A stretch of DNA of 64,000 nt from Sphingopyxis sp. USTB-05 (GCF_023822045.1 NZ_CP084712.1:3100001-3164000), one strand, 5' to 3'; positions 25,515 to 35,080 are shown, counted from the stretch's first letter. Notes: generated from the sequence alone by a model not told the origin. Program-made: numbers and translations.

Positions 25515-26945
25515 ATGGCTGTCCAATATCTTGCCACTAACCGCTTCGGCCTCGGCCGCCGGTTCGACGATCCCGCAATCGCCGATCCCCGGGCTTGGCT
25601 GACGCGCCAAATCGTCGACTATGATCCCGCACCACCCGCGCTCGCAGGATTGGCGGGGCGCGACGCGGTCGCTGCCGCCTATGTTGAATATCGCGACGAA
25701 CGACAGGCGATACGCCGCGAAGCGGCCGACATGCCGATGAGCGAGGAGGAAAAGGGCATGGCCCCCGAACTCCGCCGCCTCTCCCGCTCGGCGATCCGCC
25801 GCCACTATGTCGATGCGAGCGCCGCGCGCCTGTCCGCCGCGGTCGCGACGTCAACCCCCTTCCCCGAGCGGCTCGTCCATTTCTGGGCGAATCATTTCGC
25901 GGTTTCGGCGGACAAGCAGACCGTCATCGGATTCGCTGGAAATTATGAGAATGAAGCGATCCGTCCGAATATCATGGGCAAATTCGCCGACCTGCTCATC
26001 TCCGCTGTGCGTCATCCCGCAATGCTGCTCTATCTCGATCAAGCGCAGAGTTTCGGTCCCGACAGCCCGTTTGCGACACGCGTGCGAAACCGGGGCAAAC
26101 GGCAGGCGCCGGGGCTCAACGAGAATCTCGCGCGCGAGATACTGGAACTGCACACGCTCGGCGTCCGCGCCGGCTATACCCAAACCGACGTAACGGCTTT
26201 TGCGAAGGCACTCACTGGCCTTACCGTCGCGGGCCTTGGGCGCGGTGCAGGACAGCGCCTGATGCCCGCCGACGCGCGCCCCGGCGAGACGGTCTTCATC
26301 GGCGCACTCCACGAACCCGGCGCACAGACGATCCTCGGCAAGCGATACGACGACTCGGGTGCCCGGCAAGCCGAAGCCATTCTGCGCGACCTCGCCGTTC
26401 ATCCCGCGACCGCGAAGCATATCGCTGCCAAGCTGGCGCGTCATTTCACGGCAGACGAGCCGCCGGCGGCACTGGTGGATCGGCTGTCGGCCGACTTCCT
26501 CATGACCGGCGGCGACCTCCGTTCGCTATACCGCACGCTCATTGCCTCGCCCGAACCGTGGGCGGCGGCACCCGCGATGTTCAAATCGCCATGGGACTGG
26601 ACTGTGTCGATGCTGCGAGCGTTGAAGGCACCGGCTCTCGGCGAGCGGCAGAATATCGCCGCGATGTTCACCCAACTTGGCCAGCCCGTGTGGCGCCCCG
26701 GGTCGCCCGCGGGCTATGACGACAAAGTCGCAACATGGGCAGGGTCGGCCGCACTGATGCAGCGGGTCGAATTGGCGAGCCGGATCGCCGGACGGATCGG
26801 TGATCGCGCCGATCCCCGCCAACTCGCCCCGCTCATCCTCGCCGACGCGCTTACCCCCGACATGACGCAGGCGATCGCGCGGGCCGACAGTCCGGGACGG
26901 GGCATCGCGATGCTGTTCGCCAGCCCGGCCTTTTTGCGGAGATAG
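25515..26945 (+). CDS. DUF1800 domain protein
   Basis: Encodes 476 aa. Family features are the N-terminal ATNRFGLGRR, the WANHFAVSADKQ block and LNENLAREILELHTLGV. DUF1800 proteins have no settled function; they are nearly always next to a DUF1501 protein, as here (gap of 3 bases). No clear signal peptide is seen in this copy. Confidence 0.88.
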   Translation: MAVQYLATNRFGLGRRFDDPAIADPRAWLTRQIVDYDPAPPALAGLAGRDAVAAAYVEYRDERQAIRREAADMPMSEEEKGMAPELRRLSRSAIRRHYVDASAARLSAAVATSTPFPERLVHFWANHFAVSADKQTVIGFAGNYENEAIRPNIMGKFADLLISAVRHPAMLLYLDQAQSFGPDSPFATRVRNRGKRQAPGLNENLAREILELHTLGVRAGYTQTDVTAFAKALTGLTVAGLGRGAGQRLMPADARPGETVFIGALHEPGAQTILGKRYDDSGARQAEAILRDLAVHPATAKHIAAKLARHFTADEPPAALVDRLSADFLMTGGDLRSLYRTLIASPEPWAAAPAMFKSPWDWTVSMLRALKAPALGERQNIAAMFTQLGQPVWRPGSPAGYDDKVATWAGSAALMQRVELASRIAGRIGDRADPRQLAPLILADALTPDMTQAIARADSPGRGIAMLFASPAFLRR

Positions 26946-26948
26946 ACG

Positions 26949-28070
26949 ATGATCCTCTCACGCCGCTCGATCATCCTGTCAGGGATCACAGTCGCCGCCG
27001 CGGGCACCTTGCCCCGCTTCGCCTATGCCGCCGCAGGGACGCCGAAACGCCTCGTCTTCATCATCCAGCGCGGCGCCGCTGACGGCCTAGGGATCGTCGC
27101 GCCGACCGGAGATCCCGGCTTTGCCGCGGCACGGCGCGCGATGGCCGACGAAACAGCGGACGGCGCGAAACTCGACGCCATGTTCACGCTGCACCCGGCA
27201 CTGGCCGCAACCGCAGGTCTCTATTCGCGCAAACATGCGCATTTCGCGCACGCAGTTGCCACCGGTTATCGCGACCGGTCGCATTTCGACGGGCAGAATA
27301 TGCTCGAGGGCGGCGGATCGCGACCCTATGGGCGGGACGACGGTTGGGTCGGACGCTTGCTCACCCTGCTCCCGGCAGCCGAGCGCGACGCGATCGCGAT
27401 CGCCCCCGCCGTCCCGCTTGCGCTGCGCGGGCCATTGCAGGTCGGGACCTATGCCCCCAGCCGCCTGCCGCAGGCCGACGCCGACCTGGTGGCGCGGCTG
27501 ACCGCGCTCTACGCCGACGATCCGCTGCTCCATCCGTTATGGGACAGCGCCGTGAAGACCCAGGAACTCGCGAGCGACATCGGGGGCAATAATGGCCGCA
27601 ACGGCGCCGAACTCGGCAAGCTCGCTGCCTCGCTGATGCTCCCCGCCGATGGAGCGCGCGTGATGATGGTCGAAACCGGCGGCTGGGACACGCACAGCGG
27701 CCAGCGCGGCCGGCTTGCGGCGCAGCTTCGCGGGCTCGATCAACTCGTCGGTGCGTTGCAAACCGGCATCGGACCTGCGTGGAACGACACGCTCGTCATC
27801 GTCGCGACCGAATTCGGCCGCACGGTCGAAATCAACGGTACCGGCGGCACCGATCATGGCACCGCTTCGACCGCGATGCTGCTCGGCGGCGGGCTGGCGG
27901 CGGGCGGCAAGGTATCGGCCGATTGGCCAGGCCTGGGCGTCGCAGCACGTTACGACGGCCGCGACCTCAAGCCGACGCGCAGCCTCGAAAGCGTGATCGC
28001 CGGAGCGGTCGCGCATCATTATGCGCTCGACCCGAAGCGAGTGATGACGACGCTTTATCCCGACGCTTGA
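26949..28070 (+). CDS. DUF1501 domain protein, probably Tat-exported
   Basis: Encodes 373 aa. The N-terminus SRRSIILSGITVAAAG has a twin-arginine and a hydrophobic stretch ending AYA, a Tat signal. The mature part belongs to the alkaline phosphatase/sulfatase-like superfamily (ETGGWDTHSGQ, TEFGRTVEINGTGGTDHG), where the Asp/His residues could bind metal. Function is unknown. It forms an operon with the DUF1800 gene just upstream, and its stop lies 3 bases from that of the convergent xthA. Confidence 0.87.
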   Translation: MILSRRSIILSGITVAAAGTLPRFAYAAAGTPKRLVFIIQRGAADGLGIVAPTGDPGFAAARRAMADETADGAKLDAMFTLHPALAATAGLYSRKHAHFAHAVATGYRDRSHFDGQNMLEGGGSRPYGRDDGWVGRLLTLLPAAERDAIAIAPAVPLALRGPLQVGTYAPSRLPQADADLVARLTALYADDPLLHPLWDSAVKTQELASDIGGNNGRNGAELGKLAASLMLPADGARVMMVETGGWDTHSGQRGRLAAQLRGLDQLVGALQTGIGPAWNDTLVIVATEFGRTVEINGTGGTDHGTASTAMLLGGGLAAGGKVSADWPGLGVAARYDGRDLKPTRSLESVIAGAVAHHYALDPKRVMTTLYPDA

Positions 28071-28073
28071 GCG

Positions 28074-28844
28074 CTAGTCGAGCATGGCCCAGGTTGGTGC
28101 ATGGTCGCTCGCCTTTTCGCGACCGCGATGATCCTTGTCGACGCCGGCGTCGACCAGCCGGTCGGCGAGCGCGGGGCTGAGCAGCAGATGGTCGATGCGA
28201 AACCCGTGGTCGCGCTGCCAGCCGCCCGCCTGATAGTCCCAGAAGGTCCACACGCCGCCCGCCGGATGGCGGCTGCGGATCGCGTCGGTCCAGCCGTCGC
28301 CGAGCATCCGAAAATATGCATCGCGCGATTCGGGCTGCATCAGCGCGTCGGTCGACATAGCACGCGGGTCCCACACATCGTCGTCGTGCGGGATGACATT
28401 GTAATCGCCGGTCAGGATTGTCGGGATTTCACTCGCGAGCAGGAATTTCGCGCGCTCGCGCAGCCGCTCCATCCAGCGCAGCTTGTAGTCGAATTTCGGC
28501 CCCGGCTGCGGGTTGCCGTTGGGAAGATAGATCGACGCGACGCGGAGGCCATGGATGTCGGCCTCCAGATAGCGTGACTGTTCGTCTTCCGCCTCGCCCG
28601 CGAGCCCGCGTTGCGTTTCGACCGGCTGCGTACCCTTGGCGAGAATCGCGACGCCGTTGAAGCCTTTTTGCCCATGATAGAGGAAGCCATAGCCCGCCGC
28701 CTCGATCTCTTTCGTCGGCATCGTCTCGTCGCTCGATTTCAGTTCCTGCAGGCAGGCGATATCGGGCTGCGTTTCCTCGAGCCATTCGACGAGGCGCGGC
28801 AGACGGGCCTTGATCCCGTTGATATTGAAGGTCGCGATTTTCAT
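28074..28844 (-). CDS. xthA: Exodeoxyribonuclease III
   Basis: Encodes 256 aa of the EEP nuclease family. Motifs: IATFNINGIKARL, CLQELKSSDE (catalytic Glu), LTGDYNVIP (Asp/Asn) and the terminal SDHAPTWAML (Asp-His). It repairs abasic sites as an AP endonuclease and 3'-phosphodiesterase, so it could work on the products of the UdgX-type repair genes, although UdgX itself stays bound to DNA. ATG at 28844 starts at the conserved MKIATFNINGIK. Confidence 0.95.
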   Translation of the reverse strand: MKIATFNINGIKARLPRLVEWLEETQPDIACLQELKSSDETMPTKEIEAAGYGFLYHGQKGFNGVAILAKGTQPVETQRGLAGEAEDEQSRYLEADIHGLRVASIYLPNGNPQPGPKFDYKLRWMERLRERAKFLLASEIPTILTGDYNVIPHDDDVWDPRAMSTDALMQPESRDAYFRMLGDGWTDAIRSRHPAGGVWTFWDYQAGGWQRDHGFRIDHLLLSPALADRLVDAGVDKDHRGREKASDHAPTWAMLD

Positions 28845-28883
28845 TGGCTCGCTATGCCAGCAAGCACGCCGCTGTGAAAGGCG

Positions 28884-29225
28884 TCAGATCGAGAAGCTGG
28901 ATCCGCAACCGCAACCCGAAGCCGCATTGGGGTTTTCCACCTTGAAAGACGACCCACCGAGCGAATCGACGAAATCGACGATGCAGCCGCGCACAAGGTC
29001 GATGCTGATCGGGTCGACCACCAGCTTCACGCCGTCAGTCTCTGTGACGATGTCATCGGCATCGATCCCCTCGGCAAGGCCGAAGCGATAGGTGAAGCCC
29101 GAACAGCCACCGCCATCGACAGCGAGGCGGAGCGCCGCATCGGCCTCGCCCTTACGATCAGCGATCCAGCGGACGCGCGCCGCGGCGGCCGGCGACAGGG
29201 TGATTTCGGAAAGCTGCGTTGCCAT
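28884..29225 (-). CDS. erpA: Iron-sulfur cluster insertion protein, A-type carrier
   Basis: Encodes 113 aa. The three conserved cysteines are in GGGCSGF and the C-terminal SGCGCGSSF, the pattern of IscA/SufA/ErpA carriers. It delivers Fe-S clusters to apoproteins; the window itself has several Fe-S enzymes (SdaA, the radical SAM protein, UdgX). The start at 29225 gives MATQLSEITL; an ATG at 29231 is also in frame and neither has a strong ribosome site. It lies 39 bases from xthA on the same strand. Confidence 0.9.
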   Translation of the reverse strand: MATQLSEITLSPAAAARVRWIADRKGEADAALRLAVDGGGCSGFTYRFGLAEGIDADDIVTETDGVKLVVDPISIDLVRGCIVDFVDSLGGSSFKVENPNAASGCGCGSSFSI

Positions 29226-29317
29226 GATCATTAGATAGGAGCCTTGTGCCCAAATAAAAAGGGCGCCTCGACGGTTGACCCGCCTGGCGCCCCTCCTCTC
29301 CGACCCAGGAAAGCTTG

Positions 29318-30103
29318 TTATTCGGGACCGCCCATCGCGACATTCTTGCCGGTGATTGCAGCGATCGCCATCTGGTCCGACCGCACGAACGGCATCGGAT
29401 TGACCGGCGCGCCTTCGATGCGGACTTCATAATGGAGGTGGTTGCCGGTCGAACGGCCGGTCGACCCGACATAACCGAGGACCTGACCCTTCTTCACCGA
29501 CTGACCGGGGGTCACGATGTACGACGACATGTGGCCGTAGCGCGTCTGGATCGCGTTGCCATGCTCGACTTCGACATAGTTGCCATAGCCGCCGAGGCGC
29601 TGGGCGCGGCCGACGATGCCGTCGGCGGTCGCGTAAATCGGGGTGCCGTGCGGCGCCGGAATGTCGATGCCGTTGTGGCGGGCGACCTTGCCGGTAACCG
29701 GGTGGACGCGCATGCCATACGACGAGGACAGCGACATCTGGTCAATCGGGCGACGCGAAGGCACTGCAACGCCGATCGAGGCGGTCAGACCGGTGTCGAG
29801 GCGCTTCCACGCCTGAAAAATTGCGCGGGCTTCACTGTCTTCACCGGCCGACGGAACGCCAGCGGTAAAGCTGTCGTCATCGGGTTCGTCGGGAACGACA
29901 ATGCTAGCATCGGCGCTGGTTTCGGCGGCGTGGACGGCCGGGGTGGCCAGTCCGAAACATGCTGCCGCGCAGACGATTGCGACTTGGTGCAACTTCTGCG
30001 CCAGAAGAGTGTTAATCAAAACGACGACCCCGCGTTTGCCATGTCGCCAAAGTCCGTAGATGGGCCTTGGCGCCGGTGTTTCTTGGTTTGGATGATTGCT
30101 CAT
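29318..30103 (-). CDS. M23-family metallopeptidase (LytM-like)
   Basis: Encodes 261 aa. A single hydrophobic segment (about residues 25-55, ending AVHA) is a signal peptide or anchor. The C-terminal domain has the zinc motifs HNGIDIPAP and GNHLHYEV, both histidine pairs intact, so it is probably an active peptidoglycan endopeptidase in the periplasm. The start at 30103 avoids an unlikely N-terminal extension into the DUF455 gene. It is the last gene of the glnE-bcp-DUF455 set, 32 bases after DUF455. Confidence 0.85.
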   Translation of the reverse strand: MSNHPNQETPAPRPIYGLWRHGKRGVVVLINTLLAQKLHQVAIVCAAACFGLATPAVHAAETSADASIVVPDEPDDDSFTAGVPSAGEDSEARAIFQAWKRLDTGLTASIGVAVPSRRPIDQMSLSSSYGMRVHPVTGKVARHNGIDIPAPHGTPIYATADGIVGRAQRLGGYGNYVEVEHGNAIQTRYGHMSSYIVTPGQSVKKGQVLGYVGSTGRSTGNHLHYEVRIEGAPVNPMPFVRSDQMAIAAITGKNVAMGGPE

Positions 30104-30135
30104 CCCCCGCGGAAGCCTGTGTGCTGTTCCAATCC

Positions 30136-30927
30136 TTACGAAGCAATAACGGCGTAGAATTCTTGCGTTAAACCGGCGTCGTGGCGCGCCGAGTCGTTGA
30201 ACGGTGGCTTCAAACTGCCCCGAAAGCGCGATTTTACTAGGGCGTGCCACGTTTCGACGACGTTGAATCCCATTTCATCGCACTTTCGCCGAAACCAGAC
30301 TGTGCCGGCGGTCACATGGCGAATTTCATCGTTGTAAATGCGTGATAAAATCTTCGCCGAGGTCTCGTCGCCCACAGCGCGGAAGCGTTCCACGGTCGAC
30401 GGCGTGACGTCGAGACCCCGCGCTTCAAGGACCATTGGCACGATCGCAAGCCGCGCTAGCACGTCATCGGCGGTGGATTCGGCCGATTCCCACAATCCGG
30501 CATGTGCAGGTAGCGCGCCATAATGACTCCCGAGCTGGCGGAGCCGCCGGTCGAGCAACGCAAAATGCATCGCCTCGTCGGCCGCCACCCCGATCCAGTC
30601 GTCGACGAACTGCCGCGGAAATTGATCACCGAACCGGCCAACCAGATCGACCGCAAGATCGATCGCGACGAACTCGATATGCGCGAGCGCATGGAGCAGC
30701 GCGATGCGCCCACGCTCGGAACCGCCCCTGCCGCGCTTCGGCATCCGGTTCGGCGGGAGCAGTTCGGGCGCGGCGGGCCATGCGGGCTGGTCGGGCATCG
30801 GCGTGTCGCAGCGATGCGCGAGCAGACCCTGCCGCCATGCCCGCGCCAGGCCGCGTGCCGCGCGGCGCTTGTCGTGTGGGTCCGGCGTCAGCAGGACCGC
30901 CCGCGCGGCTTCACCCAGCGAGTTCAT
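30136..30927 (-). CDS. Ferritin-like DUF455 protein
   Basis: Encodes 263 aa. Carboxylate/His pairs sit in four helices (ALAHIEFVAIDLA, ADEAMHFALL, LEARGLDVTP, NDEIRHVTAGT), as in ferritin-like di-iron proteins of the DUF455 family; function is not established. The ATG at 30927 overlaps the bcp stop by one base (TGATG). The pairing with a thiol peroxidase suggests an oxidative stress or iron role, by inference. Confidence 0.82.
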   Translation of the reverse strand: MNSLGEAARAVLLTPDPHDKRRAARGLARAWRQGLLAHRCDTPMPDQPAWPAAPELLPPNRMPKRGRGGSERGRIALLHALAHIEFVAIDLAVDLVGRFGDQFPRQFVDDWIGVAADEAMHFALLDRRLRQLGSHYGALPAHAGLWESAESTADDVLARLAIVPMVLEARGLDVTPSTVERFRAVGDETSAKILSRIYNDEIRHVTAGTVWFRRKCDEMGFNVVETWHALVKSRFRGSLKPPFNDSARHDAGLTQEFYAVIAS

Positions 30928-31391
30928 CAAAGGGCCTTTGCGGCCTCCAGCACGGCGTCGGCATGGCCCTTCACACGCACCTTGCGCCATTCTTTCGCGA
31001 GCTTGCCGTCGCGGCCAAATAGGAAGGTCGAGCGCTCGATTCCCATATAGGTGCGGCCGTAATTCTGCTTTTCGACCCAAGTGCCAAAGGCTTCGCACAC
31101 CGCCCCCTCTTCATCGGATGCGAGGCGGACGGTCAGCCCATATTTGTCGCGAAACTTGCAGAGCTTCGCCGGGGCGTCGCGCGATACGGCAAGAACCTGC
31201 GCGTTCAGATGCGCAAATTCGGGCGCTAGGCGCGTAAAATCCTGCGCCTCGGTCGTGCAACCCGGCGTGTCGGCCTTGGGATAGAAATAGACGACGAGCG
31301 GAGCGCCCTTCATCGCTGCAAGGTCGATCGCCGCGCCATCGGCATCCAATAATTTCACGGCGGGAATGGCATCTCCGATTGCGAGGGTCAC
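30927..31391 (-). CDS. bcp: Thioredoxin-dependent peroxiredoxin (Bcp/PrxQ)
   Basis: Encodes 154 aa, matching E. coli Bcp. The peroxidatic Cys is in FYPKADTPGCTTEA; the nearby DFTRLAPEF lacks the resolving Cys found five residues on in many PrxQ proteins, so resolution probably uses another thiol. It reduces hydrogen and organic peroxides in the cytosol. The start is GTG at 31391, overlapping the glnE stop (GTGA); the ATG at 31430 lies inside glnE and is less likely. Confidence 0.93.
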   Translation of the reverse strand: MTLAIGDAIPAVKLLDADGAAIDLAAMKGAPLVVYFYPKADTPGCTTEAQDFTRLAPEFAHLNAQVLAVSRDAPAKLCKFRDKYGLTVRLASDEEGAVCEAFGTWVEKQNYGRTYMGIERSTFLFGRDGKLAKEWRKVRVKGHADAVLEAAKAL

Positions 31392-34096
31392 GGCTTTGTC
31401 TCCTGCTTTGCGGGGCGAATCGAGGCCCACCAGTTCGCGATCTCCTGCCGCGCGGCGTCGTGCGCGGCAAGCAGTTGCGGCCAGCCGGGCTCACCGCACT
31501 GGCTCGCCACCAACTGCCGCGCCGCCGCGGTCGGCGGCTCTCCCTCAGGCGCGGTGAGACGAAGCATCACCAGCATCCGCGCGAGCAAGCCGTGCGCGTC
31601 GACCAGCTCGGGCGGGGCGAGCCCGGCCGCTTTCATGCACCCGAGTGCTGCCGAGATGTTCGGATCGTGGCACTGGCCGCTGACGAGCTGGGTCACCTGC
31701 ATTGCAAATTCCAGGTCGACGAGCCCCCCGGGGCCGCCCTTTATGTCGAGCGGCCCCTGCGGCGGCTTGTGCGCCGCAATTTTGCTCCGCATTTCGGCGG
31801 CGTCGGCCGCGAGCTTCGCCGCGTCCCGCGGAATCGAGAGCAGTTCGTCGACAATGCGCTGCACCTCGGTCTTCGCCGCGTCCGAGCCATAAACCGGCCG
31901 CGCGCGCAGCAGCGCCATATGCTCCCACGTCCATGCTTCCTCGCGCTGGTAGCGTTCGAAACTGTCGACCGTCACCACCAGGGGGCCCTGCGCGCCTTGC
32001 GGACGCAGCCGCGTATCGACATCGTACAGCTTGCCCGCTGCGGTCGGCACCGACATCGCACCCGTCACGCGCTGCGCAAGGCGGTTATAATAGGTCGTCG
32101 CACCAAGCGGGCGCGGCCCGTCGGATTCGGCGAGATGGTCGCCGGTGAAGAGGTAGATGAGGTCAAGGTCCGACGCGTGCGTCAGCGCCCGGCCACCGAG
32201 CCGGCCGAGCGCGAGCACGACGAGTTCGCTGTCGGGGACGCGGCCGTGCGCCGCGACGAATTCGGCCACGGTCGCGTCGGCGAGCACCTGCAGCGCCGCT
32301 TCGGCAAGCTCCGAATAGCCGCAGGCGATCGTCAGCGGGTCGGTCGCGCCCGCCACGAGCTGCGCACCATAAGCGAAGCGCCGTTCGCCGACATGATCGC
32401 GCACCCGGTCGAGCAACCGCTCATAATCGAGCGCAGCCAGCCCCGGCCCCCATTCGGCAGTCAGTTGCTCCTTGTTGGCCGGCGCATCGAAAGCACGCTG
32501 ATCGATCAGCCCCTCGATCAGCTCGACGCGAGTGCCGAGCGCGTCGGCGAGCGTCGGGGCGAGCGACAATATCCGCGTCGCGATCCGCGCCAGAGCCGGC
32601 TGCGCAGCGAGCAGATGAAAGAAGTTTATCGCACTCGGCAACCCCGCAACAAGCTTGTCGAAGCGCGTCAGCGTCGCTTGCGGATCGGGTGCCGCGCCCA
32701 GCGCCTTGATCAGTTCGGGCAGCATCGTCTCGAGCGCGTCGAGCGCCGCCGGGCTGCGCAGCGCGCGCAGCTTTCCGCCGCGCCATTCGGCGATCGTGCG
32801 CACCGCGGCATCGGGCGGGTCGAACCCCGCTGCGGCCAACTGCGCCGCAAGGCTGTCCTCGTCGCGCGGAAGGCCGGTGGTCACCGCGCGCTCCGCGACC
32901 AGCCGGTCGTAACAGGTGCCGACGTCCGCCACGACGGGTTCAAGCATCGCGAGCAGCGCCGCACCATCGGCCTCGCCATCGAGCTGTGCGACGCAGTCGA
33001 GAGCCGCCCCCTGCGTCGGCAGGCTATGCGTCTGCTGGTCCTCGATCATTTGCAATCGATGTTCGATGCGGCGGAGCGTCGCATAATGGCCCGAAAGGCG
33101 GGCCGCATCCTCAGGCTCGATCCGGCCCGCCGCTGCCAGCGCTGCTAGCGCATCGACCGTCGCAGGCACGCGCAGCGAGGGATCGCGCCCGCCATAGATG
33201 AGCTGATGGACCTGAGCGAAAAACTCGATCTCGCGGATGCCGCCGCGCCCGCGCTTCAGGTCAAAGCCCGGGCCGAATGCCTGCCCCTGCGCGAAATGGT
33301 CGCGGATCCGGTCGCTCATCGCACCGATTTCCTTGAGCTGCCGGAAATCGAGGCTGCGACGCCAGATGAAAGGTTGGATCGCCGACAGGAACTGCTCGCC
33401 CAGCGCTCGGTCGCCGGCCGACGCGCGGCTGCGGATGAACGCCGCCTGTTCCCACGCCAGCGCCTCCGATTCATAATAGGAAATCGCCGCATCGACCGGC
33501 AGCACGATCGGCGTCACCTCCGGATGCGGACGCAGGCGCAGATCGACGCGCAGGACATGGCCGTCGCCGGTGCGCGCCGACAATATCTCGGTCATCCGCC
33601 GCGCGATCCGCACCGCCGCCTCGCCAGGATCGTCGCGTTGCCGGCGCGGCAATGTCTCCGGATCGAAAATCAGGATCGGGTCGATGTCCGACGAGTAGTT
33701 GAGCTCGTGGCTACCGAGCTTGCCGAGCGCGATCACCGAAAGCCCGCGCGGCTCCTCGTCGGGAACACGTTCGGCGAAAGCCGCCGCAAGCGCCGCGTCG
33801 CACGCCTGGTCGGCAAAGTTCGACAGAAGCCGCGTCGTCGTCGCGACATCATGCTCGCCCGACAGGTCGCCGAGCGCAAGCAGCAGCGCCATACGGCCGC
33901 GCCACTGGCGCAGCGTCCGCATGATATCGTCGCCGACCGTCGGTGGCGCGACCGCCGTCAGCGCTGCATCGGTGCCTTCGCGCAGATAGCTGGCGACATC
34001 ATCGGGATTGAGGTCCGCGAGCCGCGCGAGAAAAGGCGCATGCGCGGTAAGCCGGTCGAGTGCCGACTGGCGGCTGGAAGCGTCGAGGATAGCCAT
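31388..34096 (-). CDS. glnE: Bifunctional glutamine synthetase adenylyltransferase/deadenylase
   Basis: Encodes 902 aa, the usual GlnE length. Two nucleotidyltransferase domains are visible: the N-terminal, GS-activating half with SSDIDPILIFD and the C-terminal, GS-inactivating half with ASDLDLIYLF, each keeping the DxD pair. It adds AMP to glutamine synthetase or removes it according to PII signals. It leads a minus-strand operon with bcp, DUF455 and an M23 peptidase, all overlapping or nearly so. Confidence 0.96.
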   Translation of the reverse strand: MAILDASSRQSALDRLTAHAPFLARLADLNPDDVASYLREGTDAALTAVAPPTVGDDIMRTLRQWRGRMALLLALGDLSGEHDVATTTRLLSNFADQACDAALAAAFAERVPDEEPRGLSVIALGKLGSHELNYSSDIDPILIFDPETLPRRQRDDPGEAAVRIARRMTEILSARTGDGHVLRVDLRLRPHPEVTPIVLPVDAAISYYESEALAWEQAAFIRSRASAGDRALGEQFLSAIQPFIWRRSLDFRQLKEIGAMSDRIRDHFAQGQAFGPGFDLKRGRGGIREIEFFAQVHQLIYGGRDPSLRVPATVDALAALAAAGRIEPEDAARLSGHYATLRRIEHRLQMIEDQQTHSLPTQGAALDCVAQLDGEADGAALLAMLEPVVADVGTCYDRLVAERAVTTGLPRDEDSLAAQLAAAGFDPPDAAVRTIAEWRGGKLRALRSPAALDALETMLPELIKALGAAPDPQATLTRFDKLVAGLPSAINFFHLLAAQPALARIATRILSLAPTLADALGTRVELIEGLIDQRAFDAPANKEQLTAEWGPGLAALDYERLLDRVRDHVGERRFAYGAQLVAGATDPLTIACGYSELAEAALQVLADATVAEFVAAHGRVPDSELVVLALGRLGGRALTHASDLDLIYLFTGDHLAESDGPRPLGATTYYNRLAQRVTGAMSVPTAAGKLYDVDTRLRPQGAQGPLVVTVDSFERYQREEAWTWEHMALLRARPVYGSDAAKTEVQRIVDELLSIPRDAAKLAADAAEMRSKIAAHKPPQGPLDIKGGPGGLVDLEFAMQVTQLVSGQCHDPNISAALGCMKAAGLAPPELVDAHGLLARMLVMLRLTAPEGEPPTAAARQLVASQCGEPGWPQLLAAHDAARQEIANWWASIRPAKQETKP

Positions 34097-34160
34097 CGCC
34101 CCGCCCTATCACCCGCGGCGCCGCGTGTGACAAGGGTGCGGGGCGAAACGCCGCCGGGCG

Positions 34161-34955
34161 TCAGGCCGGAATCGTCGATTCGTCGAAGAACAGCACCTGC
34201 GAGATCGCTGCGCGCAGCGTTGCGGGCTGGTAGGGCTTGGTCAGCAGGAACGCTGGCTCGGGCCGGTCGCCGGTGAGCAGCCGCTCGGGAAAGGCCGTGA
34301 TGAAGATTACCGGCACTTTAAGGTCGGTCAGGATTTCCTGCACCGCCTCGATCCCCGAACTGTTGTCGGCGAGCTGGATGTCGGCGAGCACGAGCCCAGG
34401 CTGATGCTTCTGTGCCTCGGCGACCGCCTCGCGGTGCGTCGTGGCAACGCCGACGACGTCGTGACCGAGTTCGCGGACGATCATTTCGATATCCATCGCG
34501 ATGATCGGTTCGTCCTCGATGATCAGGATACGCGCGCGCGTCTGGCGGTCGATCTCGTCGGTCGCATCGGAGATCAGGCCGCGCACGGCCTCTCCATCGC
34601 GGCCGATGATGCGGCCGGTATCCTCGACGCTGAACCCCTCGACCGCAGTCAGTAACAAGGCCTGCCGCGCCAGCGAGGGTATGCGGCGCAGGCGCGCATC
34701 GGCAATCGCGATATCGGTCAGGGCGTCGCGGTCGTTCGCGGCCGCCTGTTCGGCCATCAGGCCGAAATTGTCATGGACCATCCGGTACAATTGGATGCGC
34801 AGGTCGGCGCCGATGTCGACCGCCCCGGGGTTCGCCACCAATGTTTCGAGCAGACGTGCGACCAGCGCATCCCCGCTTTGCTGGCTTCCGGAAATGGACC
34901 GGCCATAACGCCGCAGATAAGGAAGGTGCGGCGCAACCGACTGACCCAATGACAT
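34161..34955 (-). CDS. phyR: PhyR anti-anti-sigma response regulator, copy 2
   Basis: Encodes 264 aa, same length and layout as copy 1 at 16319: a sigma-like N-terminal domain (SLARQALLLTAVEGFSV) and a receiver (ILIIEDEPIIAMDIEM) with Asp192 in LADIQL and the Lys of LLTKPYQ. It should release EcfG from NepR after phosphorylation. AGGAGG lies 7 bases from the ATG at 34955, the best ribosome site of the two copies. It is divergent from a short second NepR (35165). No kinase is adjacent, so phosphate may come from the kinase at 14565 or from elsewhere. Confidence 0.95.
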   Translation of the reverse strand: MSLGQSVAPHLPYLRRYGRSISGSQQSGDALVARLLETLVANPGAVDIGADLRIQLYRMVHDNFGLMAEQAAANDRDALTDIAIADARLRRIPSLARQALLLTAVEGFSVEDTGRIIGRDGEAVRGLISDATDEIDRQTRARILIIEDEPIIAMDIEMIVRELGHDVVGVATTHREAVAEAQKHQPGLVLADIQLADNSSGIEAVQEILTDLKVPVIFITAFPERLLTGDRPEPAFLLTKPYQPATLRAAISQVLFFDESTIPA

Positions 34956-35055
34956 ATTTTACCTCCTGATAACCGCACAAACTTTGGCAGACACGTCCGA
35001 AAAAGGGCCGGCTCACCACGCTTCCCCGGCATCATCCAATATATTTCGTCGATAG

Positions 35056-35080
35056 GGAACGATTTAGCATTAAAATAGTT
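35056..35080 (+). promoter_or_regulatory. Candidate EcfG promoter of the second nepR
   Basis: GGAAC (35056-35060), 16 bases and AGTT (35077-35080). One base differs from CGTT. It sits 84 bases before the ATG at 35165. Confidence 0.4.

Noticed and set aside
31379..33148. 589-aa open frame antisense to glnE
   Set aside because: It is a mirror of the conserved GlnE frame and has no recognisable motif.
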